Below are positions 9,502-18,492 of a stretch of DNA of 64,000 bases, piece after piece (within the stretch, counting starts at the first letter, position 1; each line of letters opens with the position of its first letter). Position numbers and translations under genes: made by a program. The notes beneath the pieces were generated by a model. That model was not told the origin of the DNA and searched no databases. It saw nothing but the letters and a program-made list of their open reading frames with translations. The DNA is taken from assembly GCA_964510535.1 (NCBI GenBank), contig CAZECG010000003.1, forward strand, positions 53,980-117,979, given 5' to 3'. The DNA is from JAJPXC01 sp964510535. Lineage in GTDB: Bacteria > Bacteroidota > Bacteroidia > Bacteroidales > Muribaculaceae.

Positions 9502-10653
9502 ATGGCTGTCAAGATTGTAATCGCATCCGATTCCTTCAAGGGGTCGCTGACATCGGCTGAAGTGGCTGCCGCCGCCGCCTCCGGTATAAACGAAGTGTTA
9601 CCTTCGGTCGAGGTGGTACAGCTTGCCGTGGCAGATGGCGGCGAGGGTACTGCCGACACAATGGTGCGCTCTCTCGGTGGCGAATGGGTGCGCTGTGATG
9701 TTGATGACCCGTTGGGTCGACCGGTCAATGTCGCTTACGGCATGGCAGAAACCCCTGTGGGAATGACTGCGCTGATTGATATGTCATCGGCGAGCGGACT
9801 GACATTGCTTGCTGACAGTGAGCGCGACCCGATGGTGACCACCACCATCGGAACGGGTCAGATGATTGTTGATGCCTATAATCGCGGGTGTCGCAACTTT
9901 GTGGTAGGTATTGGCGGCAGCGCGACGTGTGATGGAGGTAGTGGTATGTTGACGGCGTTGGGGTTCCGTTTCCTCGACAAGGATGGTCGCGAGCTTCCTC
10001 CCGGAGGCGGCGCATTGCTCTCGTTGGCTTCAATTGACACCTCCGATGCTATGATTGATATAACCGGGTGTCGGTTCGTCATAATAAGCGATGTCACCAA
10101 TCCTTTGTATGGACCCGAAGGCGCTGCTTGTGTGTTCGGACCTCAAAAAGGTGCCTCTCCCGAGGTGGTCGCGTTGCTCGATAAGGCGTTGCGGCGATAC
10201 GCTGAGGTGGTTCGAGCCGCGACCGGGTGTGATGTTGCCGACAAACCCGGCGCAGGTGCTGCCGGTGGGCTTGGTGGGGCGTTTCTCGCTTTTTTCAACA
10301 GTGAGTTAAAACCCGGTGTTGACGCAGTGCTTGACCTTGTCGATTTCGACATGGCGCTTGATGGGGCATCGCTCGTCATAACGGGAGAGGGGCGCATCGA
10401 TGGTCAGACGCTGTTCGGTAAACTTCCGCTGGGCGTGTGCCGCCGTGCCGCAGCCGCAGGGGTGCCCACAGTGGCAATAGCTGGAATGGTTGCCGAGCCA
10501 GTCAGTCTGCTGAAAGGTGGTTTCGCAGGCGTTTTCCCCATCATGCGCCGTGTGGTTCCCCTTGATAAAGCGTTGTCGAAAGAGGAGGCAGCGGAGAATG
10601 TGGCGGCGATTACTGCCTCCATCGCTAAATTATATTATTCGCTGACACATTAA
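9502..10653 (+). CDS. glxK: Glycerate kinase, type 2 family (GlxK/GarK)
   Basis: It phosphorylates D-glycerate to 2-phosphoglycerate (family knowledge), feeding glycolysis. The 383 residues begin KIVIASDSFKGSLTSAEVA, the family signature, followed by VADGGEGTADTM, GIGGSATCDGGSGML, PGAGAAGGLGGA and VITGEGRIDGQT, all in the expected order for the whole-length enzyme. No neighbouring glyoxylate or tartronate genes are present, so the physiological source of glycerate is not shown. The gene stands alone between the ferredoxin (divergent) and a membrane protein with its own promoter. Confidence 0.93.
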   Translation: MAVKIVIASDSFKGSLTSAEVAAAAASGINEVLPSVEVVQLAVADGGEGTADTMVRSLGGEWVRCDVDDPLGRPVNVAYGMAETPVGMTALIDMSSASGLTLLADSERDPMVTTTIGTGQMIVDAYNRGCRNFVVGIGGSATCDGGSGMLTALGFRFLDKDGRELPPGGGALLSLASIDTSDAMIDITGCRFVIISDVTNPLYGPEGAACVFGPQKGASPEVVALLDKALRRYAEVVRAATGCDVADKPGAGAAGGLGGAFLAFFNSELKPGVDAVLDLVDFDMALDGASLVITGEGRIDGQTLFGKLPLGVCRRAAAAGVPTVAIAGMVAEPVSLLKGGFAGVFPIMRRVVPLDKALSKEEAAENVAAITASIAKLYYSLTH

Positions 10654-10731
10654 CAGTTTTGCCTTATCTCGTTTAAACACTGCACATGACTTTTGCTCGC
10701 TTTGAATTGTAGAAGTTATCCTAATTATGAT

Positions 10732-10739
10732 TATATTTG
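10732..10739 (+). promoter_or_regulatory. -7 promoter element before the coiled-coil membrane protein
   Basis: TATATTTG matches TAnnTTTG, 45 bases upstream of the ATG at 10785. A TTTG at 10701-10704 lies 27 bases away, too far for the usual 19-21, so the -33 element is weak or missing. Confidence 0.5.
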
Positions 10740-10784
10740 CGTTGAAAATCGATTTTATCAAACAAACGAAAAAACAACTACGAT

Positions 10785-11699
10785 ATGGGTAATTTTTCAT
10801 CGCGCCGCGTGCCCGCTGTCATTGCCGCCCTTGGAGTCGCCTTGATTGTTGCGATTGTGGCCGTAATAATGGTGATTTCGTCAAAAAACGCCAAGCTGGC
10901 CGAGGTGCGGAATCTCAATGAGCAGCTTCAACTGACCAACGAACAGCTTCAGCTTGCAAACGAGTATCAGGCTCTTGACATCGAGTTCCGACAGTATGAA
11001 AATCAGACGCAGATGCTCGCCAACGACTCGCTGACAATGAAATATAATGCAGCAAAGCAAAAGGTCGAGAAACTGTTGCAAGAACTGAAAAGTGAGAAAA
11101 ACAAGAGCGCAAAGCGCATTAAGGAGCTGGAGGGCGAAATCTCCACGCTTAAAGGTATTTTGCGCCACTATGTGGCTCAGATAGATTCGCTCGGACGCGA
11201 GAACGAGGGGCTACGCATTGAAAACGAGCAGATAAAGAATCAGAACGAACAGCTCGCATCGCGTGTGGAAGATGTCTCTCGCAAAAACGAAGTGCTGAGT
11301 GAGCGGATGACTCTCGCTGAAAAGTTAAATGTTACCGGCTTGACTTTGACCGCCTTGAAGAAAAACGGCAAAAAAGAGAAAAACATTACCAAGGCGCGCC
11401 AGTTGGTGGTTACGTTTACAATTCCGCAGAACAATTCGACCCCGGTGGGTATGAAGAATATTTATCTGCGCATCACCAATCCCGAAGGTGGCCTTCTCGG
11501 TGGTGGCGGTAAATTCAGTTTTGAAGATGGTTCGCTTGAGTCGACAGCGCACAAGAGCGTGGAGTATCAAGGTGAGGAGATTCCCGGTGTGAAAATATAT
11601 TGGGATGTCAACACTACGCTGACCCCTGGCGATTACACCGTTGAGCTTTTCGCCGATAACTACCGCCTCGCTTCGCGCCGATTCACGATGAAGAAATAA
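10785..11699 (+). CDS. Single-pass membrane protein with long coiled coil and C-terminal beta-rich domain
   Basis: Function unknown. Residues about 10-30 (VPAVIAALGVALIVAIVAVI) form one N-terminal transmembrane anchor. Residues about 35-185 are strongly coiled-coil: repeated NEQLQL, QKVEKLLQELKSEK, NEQIKNQNEQLASR. The last roughly 100 residues (from QLVVTFTIPQNNSTPVGMKNI) look like a compact beta domain, ending LASRRFTMKK. The layout suggests a periplasmic rod anchored in the inner membrane, carrying a domain at its tip. It is followed closely by the MgtC-family and antiporter genes on the same strand, which may form an operon with it. Confidence 0.75.
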   Translation: MGNFSSRRVPAVIAALGVALIVAIVAVIMVISSKNAKLAEVRNLNEQLQLTNEQLQLANEYQALDIEFRQYENQTQMLANDSLTMKYNAAKQKVEKLLQELKSEKNKSAKRIKELEGEISTLKGILRHYVAQIDSLGRENEGLRIENEQIKNQNEQLASRVEDVSRKNEVLSERMTLAEKLNVTGLTLTALKKNGKKEKNITKARQLVVTFTIPQNNSTPVGMKNIYLRITNPEGGLLGGGGKFSFEDGSLESTAHKSVEYQGEEIPGVKIYWDVNTTLTPGDYTVELFADNYRLASRRFTMKK

Positions 11700-11735
11700 C
11701 TCACGCTGCTGTAACGTTAACCACACGATTCCGCG

Positions 11736-12470
11736 ATGTCAGCCGTATGCCAATATTGGGATTATCTCTACGACTCGATTAACTCAGTCGAGGTCAATAC
11801 GCTGTCGTCGATTTACAAGCTGGGCTTGAGCCTGCTCCTCGGCAGCGTGGTCGGCTTTGAGCGCAAGCGCAAGGGCCAGTCGGCAGGGGTGCGCACGTTC
11901 GCTTTGATTTCGATGGGCGCCACCCTGGCAATGATACTCTCAGTCTATGTCCCGCAGGAGTATATTGGGCTTAAAAACGGCGATCCTGGCCGCATTGCGG
12001 CGCAGGTGATAACCGGAATCGGTTTTCTCGGCGCAGGTGCTATCATGCAGATGAAAGGCTCGGTCAGAGGGTTGACGACCGCCGCCGGTATATGGATGGT
12101 AGCAACGATTGGTATGGCAGTCGGGGCGGGTATGTATCTTCTGTCGATTGTTGCGACATCGTTGATTCTATTTATACTGGTGCAGCTCGAACGTATCGAG
12201 CATCGTCTGAGCGTGGGGGCGGAGTCGCGGATAATCCGGCTGAAGGTCGGTGTGATAGTGAGTAAAATTGATGACTATCGCGCCGTGTTAGACCGGTATC
12301 ACGTTTCGTTGACCAATGTTTATGTCGAGTATGACTATCAAGAGCGTGTCACGCGGCTCAATCTGATTGTGTTGCTTAAGGAACACACTGACTATATTTC
12401 GCTATTTGAGTCATTGAAGGAGGTAAACCCCACTATCGCGATTTCATTAGGTAATCAAGTAAGTATTTAA
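11736..12470 (+). CDS. MgtC/SapB-family inner-membrane protein
   Basis: MgtC/SapB proteins are polytopic inner-membrane proteins linked to magnesium limitation, ATP synthase control or ion balance in other bacteria; the role here is not shown. Signature stretches are LLLGSVVGFERKRKGQSAGVRTF, with the usual family motif G-x-E-R, and ITGIGFLGAGAIMQMKG followed by RGLTTAAGIWMVATIGMAVG. The last 75 residues (from RIIRLKVGVIVSKIDDY) form a soluble ACT-like domain, as in longer family members. It lies only 5 bases upstream of a cation antiporter ATG, pointing to a shared role in ion homeostasis. Confidence 0.9.
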   Translation: MSAVCQYWDYLYDSINSVEVNTLSSIYKLGLSLLLGSVVGFERKRKGQSAGVRTFALISMGATLAMILSVYVPQEYIGLKNGDPGRIAAQVITGIGFLGAGAIMQMKGSVRGLTTAAGIWMVATIGMAVGAGMYLLSIVATSLILFILVQLERIEHRLSVGAESRIIRLKVGVIVSKIDDYRAVLDRYHVSLTNVYVEYDYQERVTRLNLIVLLKEHTDYISLFESLKEVNPTIAISLGNQVSI

Positions 12471-12475
12471 TTGTG

Positions 12476-14761
12476 ATGATTTTATCGACAATATTGGCTT
12501 CGACTCAACCGGTAATTGAAACTGTGGAGGTTGTGTCGGAAATGGATGTGGAAGGACTGATTTCTGACTTGGCTTTCATCTTGTTGTTGGGAGCGGGGGT
12601 CACTTTGCTTTTCAAATGGATAAAACAGCCGGTGGTGCTGGGCTATATCGTCGCAGGTTTTCTTGCAGGTCCCAACTTTGAGTATCTCCCCTCGGTCAGC
12701 ACGTTGGCCAATATCGACTTCTGGGCAGAAATTGGCATAGTCATCATGCTTTTTTCGCTCGGTCTCGAGTTCAGTTTCAAGAAGTTGCTTAATGTCGGCG
12801 GCTCGGCGGTGGTCACGACGCTGATAATTATCACCGGTATGGTGACTGTGGCGTTTATCGTAGGCCATCTGTGGGGGTTCTCCAACATCAACTGCCTGTA
12901 TCTTGGCGGTATGATTGGTATGTCGTCTACGACGATTATAATCAAGGCTTTCTCTGACTTGGGGCTGCGTCAACGCAAGTTTGCCGCACTGGTTTTCGGG
13001 GTGCTTATCGTCGAGGATTTGTTTGCCGTCATAATGATGGTGGTTCTGTCGTCAGTGGCGATGAATAATTCTGTCGACGGCGGCGAGATGCTTTTTAGCA
13101 TCAGTCGTCTTGCTTTTTTCCTCGTTATTTGGTTTTTGGCGGGTGTGTTGATTTTGCCTTCATTCCTTAATTTCGCACGACGGTATCTAAACAACGAAAC
13201 TTTGCTTATCGTGTCGATAGGCCTTTGTTTCGGGATGGCTGTGTTCTCGCAACTATGCGGGTTCTCGATGGCTCTCGGGGCGTTTGTGATGGGTTCGATA
13301 CTCGCCGGCACGAGCATGGCGGAAAGTATAGAGCGCGTGGCCACCCCGGTCAAGGATTTGTTTGGGGCTGTGTTTTTCATCTCTGTGGGTATGATGGTCA
13401 GTCCCGGTTCGCTTGTCGAGTATTGGGACTCGGTTCTGGTGCTTTCGCTGGCGGTGATGTTCGGTGGTATAGTGTTCGGTACGAGCGGTATGCTCATCAC
13501 CGGCCAACCGTTGAGAATAGCGATGGCGTCGGGTTTCTCTCTTACCCAGATTGGAGAGTTTTCGTTTATAATTGCCTCTCTCGGAATGTCATTAGGCGTT
13601 TTGGATGGTGCGATTTACCCCATAATCGTGGCGGTTTCGGTGATAACGACGTTTACAACACCCTATTTGATAAAGTTGGCTGACCCTGCTTATGGGTTTG
13701 TGGTGCGCCATCTACCGAGAAAACTGTATTTCTTGATTGACCGCTATTCGTCGAAGGCCTCAACCGAAACGGCAACAAGGTCGTTGTGGGTGCTGCTGAT
13801 ACGGCGTTACGCATGGCGATTGGTGCTGTATTCAATTGTGCTTGTGGCGATTTGTATGTTGTCGTCGCGGTTTATGATGCCGTGGCTCAACCGTGAGTTT
13901 GAGTCGTGGGGACACTTGATAGGATGCTTGATAACACTTGCTGTCATGTCGCCGTTTCTTCTCGCTTTGGCGTTGCCTGCGTCATCACAGACTGAGCGTA
14001 AGCGGCTGCAGCGGGCTAAAGCCCGAGTGGATGTGCCGCTCGTGGTCATGATGTTGTTTAGGCTGATTTTAGCCCTCGTTTTCGTCATCTATGTGTTCTG
14101 CTCTATCTATGGAATGAGGGTTGGGTTCTCGGTTGGTCTGTCGGTTATCGTGCTTGTGCTATTGCTGTTCTCGTCAAGGGTCAAGAACCGTTTGGACAAT
14201 ATTGAATCTAAATTTCTCAATAATTTGAACGAGAGAGAGTTGCGCCGTAGTGGCCGCAACAATAATGTGATTTCAGATTTGCACCTCGCTTATATGGAGG
14301 TGGGGTATGGTTGCCAGTTTGCAGGAGAGCGTCTGCGCAACTCCAATTTGCGCAACAAGTATGGTGTGAACATCGTCAGCATTCAGCGCGGCGGTGAGGG
14401 AATCCCGTTGCCGTCGGGCGAGACACGCGTGTTTCCCGGTGACACAATAGGTGTTATCGGTACTGATGAGCAATTACAATTGTTATTGCATGAGGTTGAG
14501 GCTTCTGATTCCTCAGAGCGTAGCGGTCTAAAGGGTGTGAATCCGTCCAATTTCAAGATGACGAGTGTGTTGCTGACCGATGATTCGGTTCTGATTGGGA
14601 AGAGCGCGACCACTGCTAATTTGCGCCGCGAGTATACTGCCTTGGTTGTGGCCTTGCAACGCGGTGAGGAGTATGTCCCTGTCGATGGCACAGAGCGTTT
14701 CCGTCCCGGCGATGTGGTTTGGCTCGTGGGTGACCCCCATCTGCTCACATCGCTCAGATAA
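12476..14761 (+). CDS. CPA2-family cation:proton antiporter with two C-terminal RCK_C (TrkA_C) domains
   Basis: A KefB/KefC-like monovalent cation-proton antiporter of the inner membrane. About the first 390 residues form the Na+/H+ exchanger fold (QPVVLGYIVAGFLAGP, EIGIVIMLFSLGLEFS, VEDLFAVIMM, LGAFVMGSILAGT). A second hydrophobic block spans about 435-560. Two ligand-sensing RCK_C domains follow (about 590-670 and 685-761), each ending FPGDTIGVIGT or FRPGDVVWLVGD. There is no RCK_N/NAD domain, unlike KefC. Two start codons are adjacent (GTG 12473, ATG 12476); the ATG is chosen. Confidence 0.9.
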   Translation: MILSTILASTQPVIETVEVVSEMDVEGLISDLAFILLLGAGVTLLFKWIKQPVVLGYIVAGFLAGPNFEYLPSVSTLANIDFWAEIGIVIMLFSLGLEFSFKKLLNVGGSAVVTTLIIITGMVTVAFIVGHLWGFSNINCLYLGGMIGMSSTTIIIKAFSDLGLRQRKFAALVFGVLIVEDLFAVIMMVVLSSVAMNNSVDGGEMLFSISRLAFFLVIWFLAGVLILPSFLNFARRYLNNETLLIVSIGLCFGMAVFSQLCGFSMALGAFVMGSILAGTSMAESIERVATPVKDLFGAVFFISVGMMVSPGSLVEYWDSVLVLSLAVMFGGIVFGTSGMLITGQPLRIAMASGFSLTQIGEFSFIIASLGMSLGVLDGAIYPIIVAVSVITTFTTPYLIKLADPAYGFVVRHLPRKLYFLIDRYSSKASTETATRSLWVLLIRRYAWRLVLYSIVLVAICMLSSRFMMPWLNREFESWGHLIGCLITLAVMSPFLLALALPASSQTERKRLQRAKARVDVPLVVMMLFRLILALVFVIYVFCSIYGMRVGFSVGLSVIVLVLLLFSSRVKNRLDNIESKFLNNLNERELRRSGRNNNVISDLHLAYMEVGYGCQFAGERLRNSNLRNKYGVNIVSIQRGGEGIPLPSGETRVFPGDTIGVIGTDEQLQLLLHEVEASDSSERSGLKGVNPSNFKMTSVLLTDDSVLIGKSATTANLRREYTALVVALQRGEEYVPVDGTERFRPGDVVWLVGDPHLLTSLR

Positions 14762-14781
14762 TAGTCATAACATTGTTCCGG

Positions 14782-15741
14782 CTAATTAAGTGCGGCCGTT
14801 GTGAAGTGCGCTCCGCGAAGCCATGCGGAGGCTTCCATCGGACGTTTGCCTGCCGGCTGTATTTCGAGAAGTTCGAGCCCCCCTTTGCCTGTCGCTACGA
14901 ACAGATGACCGTCGACAACGGCGATTTCTCCAGGCACCCCTGTGGTAGTGTCTACCGGCTTGGTTTTCAGGACTTTCATCGCTCCTGAATCGTTGCCATC
15001 GAGTGTTAGGCCACTCCATGCGGCAGGGTAAGGCGATAGGCCCCTTACAAGGTTGTGAATCACGATGTTAGGTTTATTCCAGTCGATATGGCAGGTCTCT
15101 TTGAAGATTTTCGGAGCGGGGGTCGGTTCGCTCCCCCCGGTCAGGCTGTTCTGAGGAATGGGTTTGAGGTCCCCTTTTATGATATGTTCGACGGTGTCGA
15201 GCGTCAGTTGCGCTCCGAGCGACATGAGGCGGTCGTGCACGTCACCAACGTTGTCGTCGGGATGGATTGTGATTTTCTCTTGACTGATGATGTCGCCGGT
15301 GTCAATCTCATGTTTGAGGAAAAACGTTGTCACGCCCGTTTCGGTGTCACCGTTGATAACAGCCCAGTTGATAGGCGCAGCTCCGCGGTATTTGGGCAGA
15401 AGTGAGGCGTGGAGGTTGAAAGTGCCGAGTTTCGGCATAGTCCACACTACCTCGGGGAGCATACGGAATGCTATGACAATGAACAGGTCTGCTTCAAGAC
15501 TTCGCAGTTCCTCGACAAATGCAGGGTCTTTGAGATTGACCGGTTGCATCAAATTCAGTCCGCGGTCTACAGCATATTTCTTCACCGCCGATTGCAGCAG
15601 GTGATGGCCGCGTCCGGCGGGCTTGTCGGGCATAGTGACCACGCCTACGATGTTGTAGCCGTTGCTGCAAAGTCGGTCGAGGCTTTCTACTGCAAATTCA
15701 GGGGTGCCGAGAAATACTATTCTGAGGTCTTTTTTATCCAT
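14782..15741 (-). CDS. fmt: Methionyl-tRNA formyltransferase
   Basis: It formylates initiator Met-tRNA. The 319 residues start MDKKDLRIVFLGTPEFAVESL. The formyl-transfer core HASLLPKYRGAAPINWAVINGD is present with its Asn/His/Asp catalytic set, along with TGVTTFFLKHEIDTGDI and the C-terminal OB-like tRNA-binding domain. A longer in-frame ORF reaches 15819 but lies inside the upstream gene; the ATG at 15741 fits the family. It overlaps the stop of the pseudouridine synthase by eight bases (ATGGATAA), indicating translational coupling. It converges on the antiporter with only 20 bases between the stops. Confidence 0.96.
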   Translation of the reverse strand: MDKKDLRIVFLGTPEFAVESLDRLCSNGYNIVGVVTMPDKPAGRGHHLLQSAVKKYAVDRGLNLMQPVNLKDPAFVEELRSLEADLFIVIAFRMLPEVVWTMPKLGTFNLHASLLPKYRGAAPINWAVINGDTETGVTTFFLKHEIDTGDIISQEKITIHPDDNVGDVHDRLMSLGAQLTLDTVEHIIKGDLKPIPQNSLTGGSEPTPAPKIFKETCHIDWNKPNIVIHNLVRGLSPYPAAWSGLTLDGNDSGAMKVLKTKPVDTTTGVPGEIAVVDGHLFVATGKGGLELLEIQPAGKRPMEASAWLRGAHFTTAALN

Positions 15742-16429
15742 TGGTCGTTGTGGGTGTAATGTTAGCGGCCAACGCTTGCCACAGCGTGTCGTCGGGTAAT
15801 GGGGCGTCGACCGATACAAGTTTTTTGGATATCGGATGTGTGAACTCGATATGCCGGGCTATCAGTGAGATGCTGCCGTCGGGATTGCTCCGCTTGTCAC
15901 CATATTTTAGATCGCCCTTGACGGGGCAGCCTATTGAGGCGAGCTGTGCGCGGATTTGGTGTTTTCGGCCAGTCAAGAGGTCTATTTCGAGCAGGAAATA
16001 ACGGTCGCTTTGAGCGATAAGGCGATAGCTCAGTTTAGCTTCCTTAGCCCCCGGTTTCGGAGTTGGAGAAACATATGATTTGTTGTTGCGCTCGACCGAT
16101 GTGATGTATGATGTCAGCACATCTTCATCCTTGGGTGGCCGATTGCGTACTATCGCCCAATATTTTTTATTTACATCGCCGTTGCGGAACATCTCGTTGA
16201 ACCGTGAAAGGCCTTTTGATGTGCGGGCAAACATTACAACGCCGCCAACAGGACGGTCGAGACGGTGAACCAGGCCACAGAACACGTTTCCGGGCTTGGC
16301 GTAGGTCTCTTTAATCCATTGGCGCACGGTCTCAACAAGCGGGGTGTCGCCCGTCTTGTCGCCTTGGACTATCTCGCCCGGACGTTTGTTAACAATAACC
16401 AAATGGTTGTCGACATACAGTATATCCAT
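15734..16429 (-). CDS. RluA-family pseudouridine synthase
   Basis: It isomerises uridine to pseudouridine in rRNA or tRNA. The 231-residue protein begins DILYVDNHLVIVNKRPG and has the catalytic core HRLDRPVGGVVMFAR with the invariant Asp. YRLIAQSDRYFLLEIDLLTGRKHQIRAQLA is the second conserved block. There is no S4 domain at the N-terminus, as in the short RluA/RluC/TruC-like members; the exact target cannot be read from sequence. Upstream in-frame ATG codons (to 16522) lie in an untranslated-looking stretch next to the pgm terminator, so 16429 is chosen. Confidence 0.92.
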   Translation of the reverse strand: MDILYVDNHLVIVNKRPGEIVQGDKTGDTPLVETVRQWIKETYAKPGNVFCGLVHRLDRPVGGVVMFARTSKGLSRFNEMFRNGDVNKKYWAIVRNRPPKDEDVLTSYITSVERNNKSYVSPTPKPGAKEAKLSYRLIAQSDRYFLLEIDLLTGRKHQIRAQLASIGCPVKGDLKYGDKRSNPDGSISLIARHIEFTHPISKKLVSVDAPLPDDTLWQALAANITPTTTNG

Positions 16430-16507
16430 GGCCGCAAAGTTACGAAAAATTTGTTTAGAAAAGTTGGTGCGTATTGCGACAAATATTCCCATTCCCATCG
16501 AGGTATG

Positions 16508-16550
16508 AAACGGCGAGGGCATATCGTAATGTGCCGATACGCCCTCGCCG
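16508..16550 (-). terminator. Intrinsic terminator after the phosphohexomutase gene
   Basis: 16-base arms at 16511-16526 and 16535-16550, paired throughout on the minus strand except for one wobble. GC-rich (CGGCGAGGGC), with an 8-base loop, then a short TTT at 16510-16508. It lies 29 bases after the gene's stop codon. Confidence 0.65.
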
Positions 16551-16579
16551 GTATGTGTTGGTTATGCTTGGCAGCGGAA

Positions 16580-18328
16580 TCAGATGCCGAGGTCTTTCTT
16601 GAAAGCGTCGATTTTAGCCTTAGCGTCGGCGTTGGCGCGGTCATAGTCGGCTGCGCTGTCGAGGTGGCCTTTGACTTCGATGTAGAATTTGATTTTGGGC
16701 TCGGTTCCCGACGGACGGATTGACACTTTTGAACCGTCGGCGGTGAAATATTGCAACACGTTGCTTGTCGTGGGCATATCCATCTTTTCAACTTTGCCGG
16801 TGGTCACGTCGGTCAAGTTGAGGTCGGCATAATCTTTGATTGTGACAACAGGGCTGCCACCCAGTGATTTGGGCGGATTGGCGCGGAAACCTTTCATCAT
16901 GGCGGCTATCTCTTCGGCACCGGTTTTCCCGGGACGCACTACCGAGATGCCCTCCTCTTTCGAGAAACCATATTTCATATAGATGTCTTGAAGCATCTGC
17001 ATGAAATCCATATTCTTATCTTTAGCCCAGGCAGCGATTTCTGCCATCAGCGAGATAGCCGATACCGAGTCTTTGTCGCGGGCGAAGTCTTCAGCGAGGA
17101 AGCCGTAGCTCTCTTCACCGCCACCAAGATAGCGAGATGTGCCTTCGTGGTCGCGGATTACGGCTGCTATCCATTTGAAGCCTGTGTAGCAGTCAAACAT
17201 TTTAATATTGTTGACTTCGGCTATTGATTTGATTGTCTCTGTTGTTACAATAGTCTTGACGATATATTCGTTGCCGGTGAGTTTACCAAGCTCAGCGTTG
17301 CGGGTCATGAGATAGTTGAGCAAAATCATGACAATCTGGTTGCCGTTGATGAGCCGGTATTCTCCTTTGGCGTCGCGAATCACGCAGCCGATGCGGTCGG
17401 CGTCGGGGTCAGATGCCACGACGAGGTCGGCGTTGACCTCCTTAGCTTTGGCTATCGCCATTGCCATTGCCGACGGGTTCTCGGGGTTAGGCGAGTCAAC
17501 GGTGGGGAAGTCTCCGCTTGGAATATCTTGCTCGGGCACATGGATGATATTGGTGAATCCGTAGTTTTTGAGCGACTCGGGTATCAACTCCACGCCGGTT
17601 CCGTGAATCGGTGTGTAGACGATTTTGAGGTCGTGGTGGCGTTTGATTGCGTCGGGGCTTAACGATAAGCATTTGATGGCCGTGAGGAAAGCCTCGTCGA
17701 TTTCTTTGCCAATAATCTGGATTTTGGATTTGTCGCCGTTGAATTTAATGGCTTCCACGCCCTTGATTTTGTTTACGTTGTCGATGATGTTGACATCGTG
17801 GGGGGCGATAATCTGCGCACCGTCGGCCCAATAGGCTTTATAGCCGTTATATTCTTTGGGATTGTGTGACGCGGTGATGTTCACACCGCTCTGACACCCG
17901 AGGTGGCGTATCGCAAACGATAGCTCAGGGGTTGGGCGGAAGTTTTCAAACAGGTAAACCTTGATGCCGTTGGCAGAGAATATGTCGGCTACAATCTCGG
18001 CGAATTTGCGCGAGTTGTTTCGCACGTCGTGGCCTACAACGACGCTGATTTCGGGAAGTTCGGCGAACGCCTCCTTGAGGTAGTTGGCCAAGCCCTGTGT
18101 AGCCGCTCCAACGGTGTATATGTTCATGCGGTTGGATCCGGCACCCATGATGCCTCGCAGGCCGCCGGTGCCAAATTCCAAATCTTTGTAGAACGACTCG
18201 ATAAGTTCGGTTTTGTCGTCGGCGTCAAGCATACGCTTAACCTCGCTGCGCGTTTCCTCGTCATAACCGTTGCCGAGCCACACTTGTGCTTTCTCGGTGA
18301 CCGATTGCAATAAATCTTTATTTTCCAT
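16580..18328 (-). CDS. Phospho-sugar mutase (phosphoglucomutase/phosphomannomutase family)
   Basis: It interconverts hexose 1- and 6-phosphates, linking glycogen, nucleotide sugars and glycolysis. Domain order is standard for the alpha-D-phosphohexomutase family: phosphoserine loop TASHNPKEYNGYK (about residue 140), metal loop DPDADRIG (about 305), sugar-binding loop GGGEESYGF (about 400) and C-terminal phosphate-binding RPSGTEPK (about 545). The 582-residue length fits the Bacteroidetes PgcA-like group. Substrate preference (glucose versus mannose) cannot be decided here. A near-perfect promoter precedes it and a terminator follows, so it is a single-gene unit. Confidence 0.95.
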   Translation of the reverse strand: MENKDLLQSVTEKAQVWLGNGYDEETRSEVKRMLDADDKTELIESFYKDLEFGTGGLRGIMGAGSNRMNIYTVGAATQGLANYLKEAFAELPEISVVVGHDVRNNSRKFAEIVADIFSANGIKVYLFENFRPTPELSFAIRHLGCQSGVNITASHNPKEYNGYKAYWADGAQIIAPHDVNIIDNVNKIKGVEAIKFNGDKSKIQIIGKEIDEAFLTAIKCLSLSPDAIKRHHDLKIVYTPIHGTGVELIPESLKNYGFTNIIHVPEQDIPSGDFPTVDSPNPENPSAMAMAIAKAKEVNADLVVASDPDADRIGCVIRDAKGEYRLINGNQIVMILLNYLMTRNAELGKLTGNEYIVKTIVTTETIKSIAEVNNIKMFDCYTGFKWIAAVIRDHEGTSRYLGGGEESYGFLAEDFARDKDSVSAISLMAEIAAWAKDKNMDFMQMLQDIYMKYGFSKEEGISVVRPGKTGAEEIAAMMKGFRANPPKSLGGSPVVTIKDYADLNLTDVTTGKVEKMDMPTTSNVLQYFTADGSKVSIRPSGTEPKIKFYIEVKGHLDSAADYDRANADAKAKIDAFKKDLGI

Positions 18329-18364
18329 ATCGTTGTTAATTTAAATTCAGTTAATAGCTATTGG

Positions 18365-18396
18365 CAAAGATACAAATTTGCTCTACTTCATACAAA
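18365..18396 (-). promoter_or_regulatory. Consensus promoter of the phosphohexomutase gene
   Basis: On the minus strand TTTG (18396-18393), a 20-base spacer and TATCTTTG (18372-18365). Both elements match the Bacteroidetes TTTG/TAnnTTTG consensus with ideal spacing. The leader is about 32 bases. Confidence 0.8.
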
Positions 18397-18492
18397 TGGA
18401 GCGAGCAATTTGTTCAATAAAACGGCCATAACGGCAGTGTGAACGGTGAGGTTGTGGTTGAGCTTGACCGGGTGACGATGAGGACAGTCGGG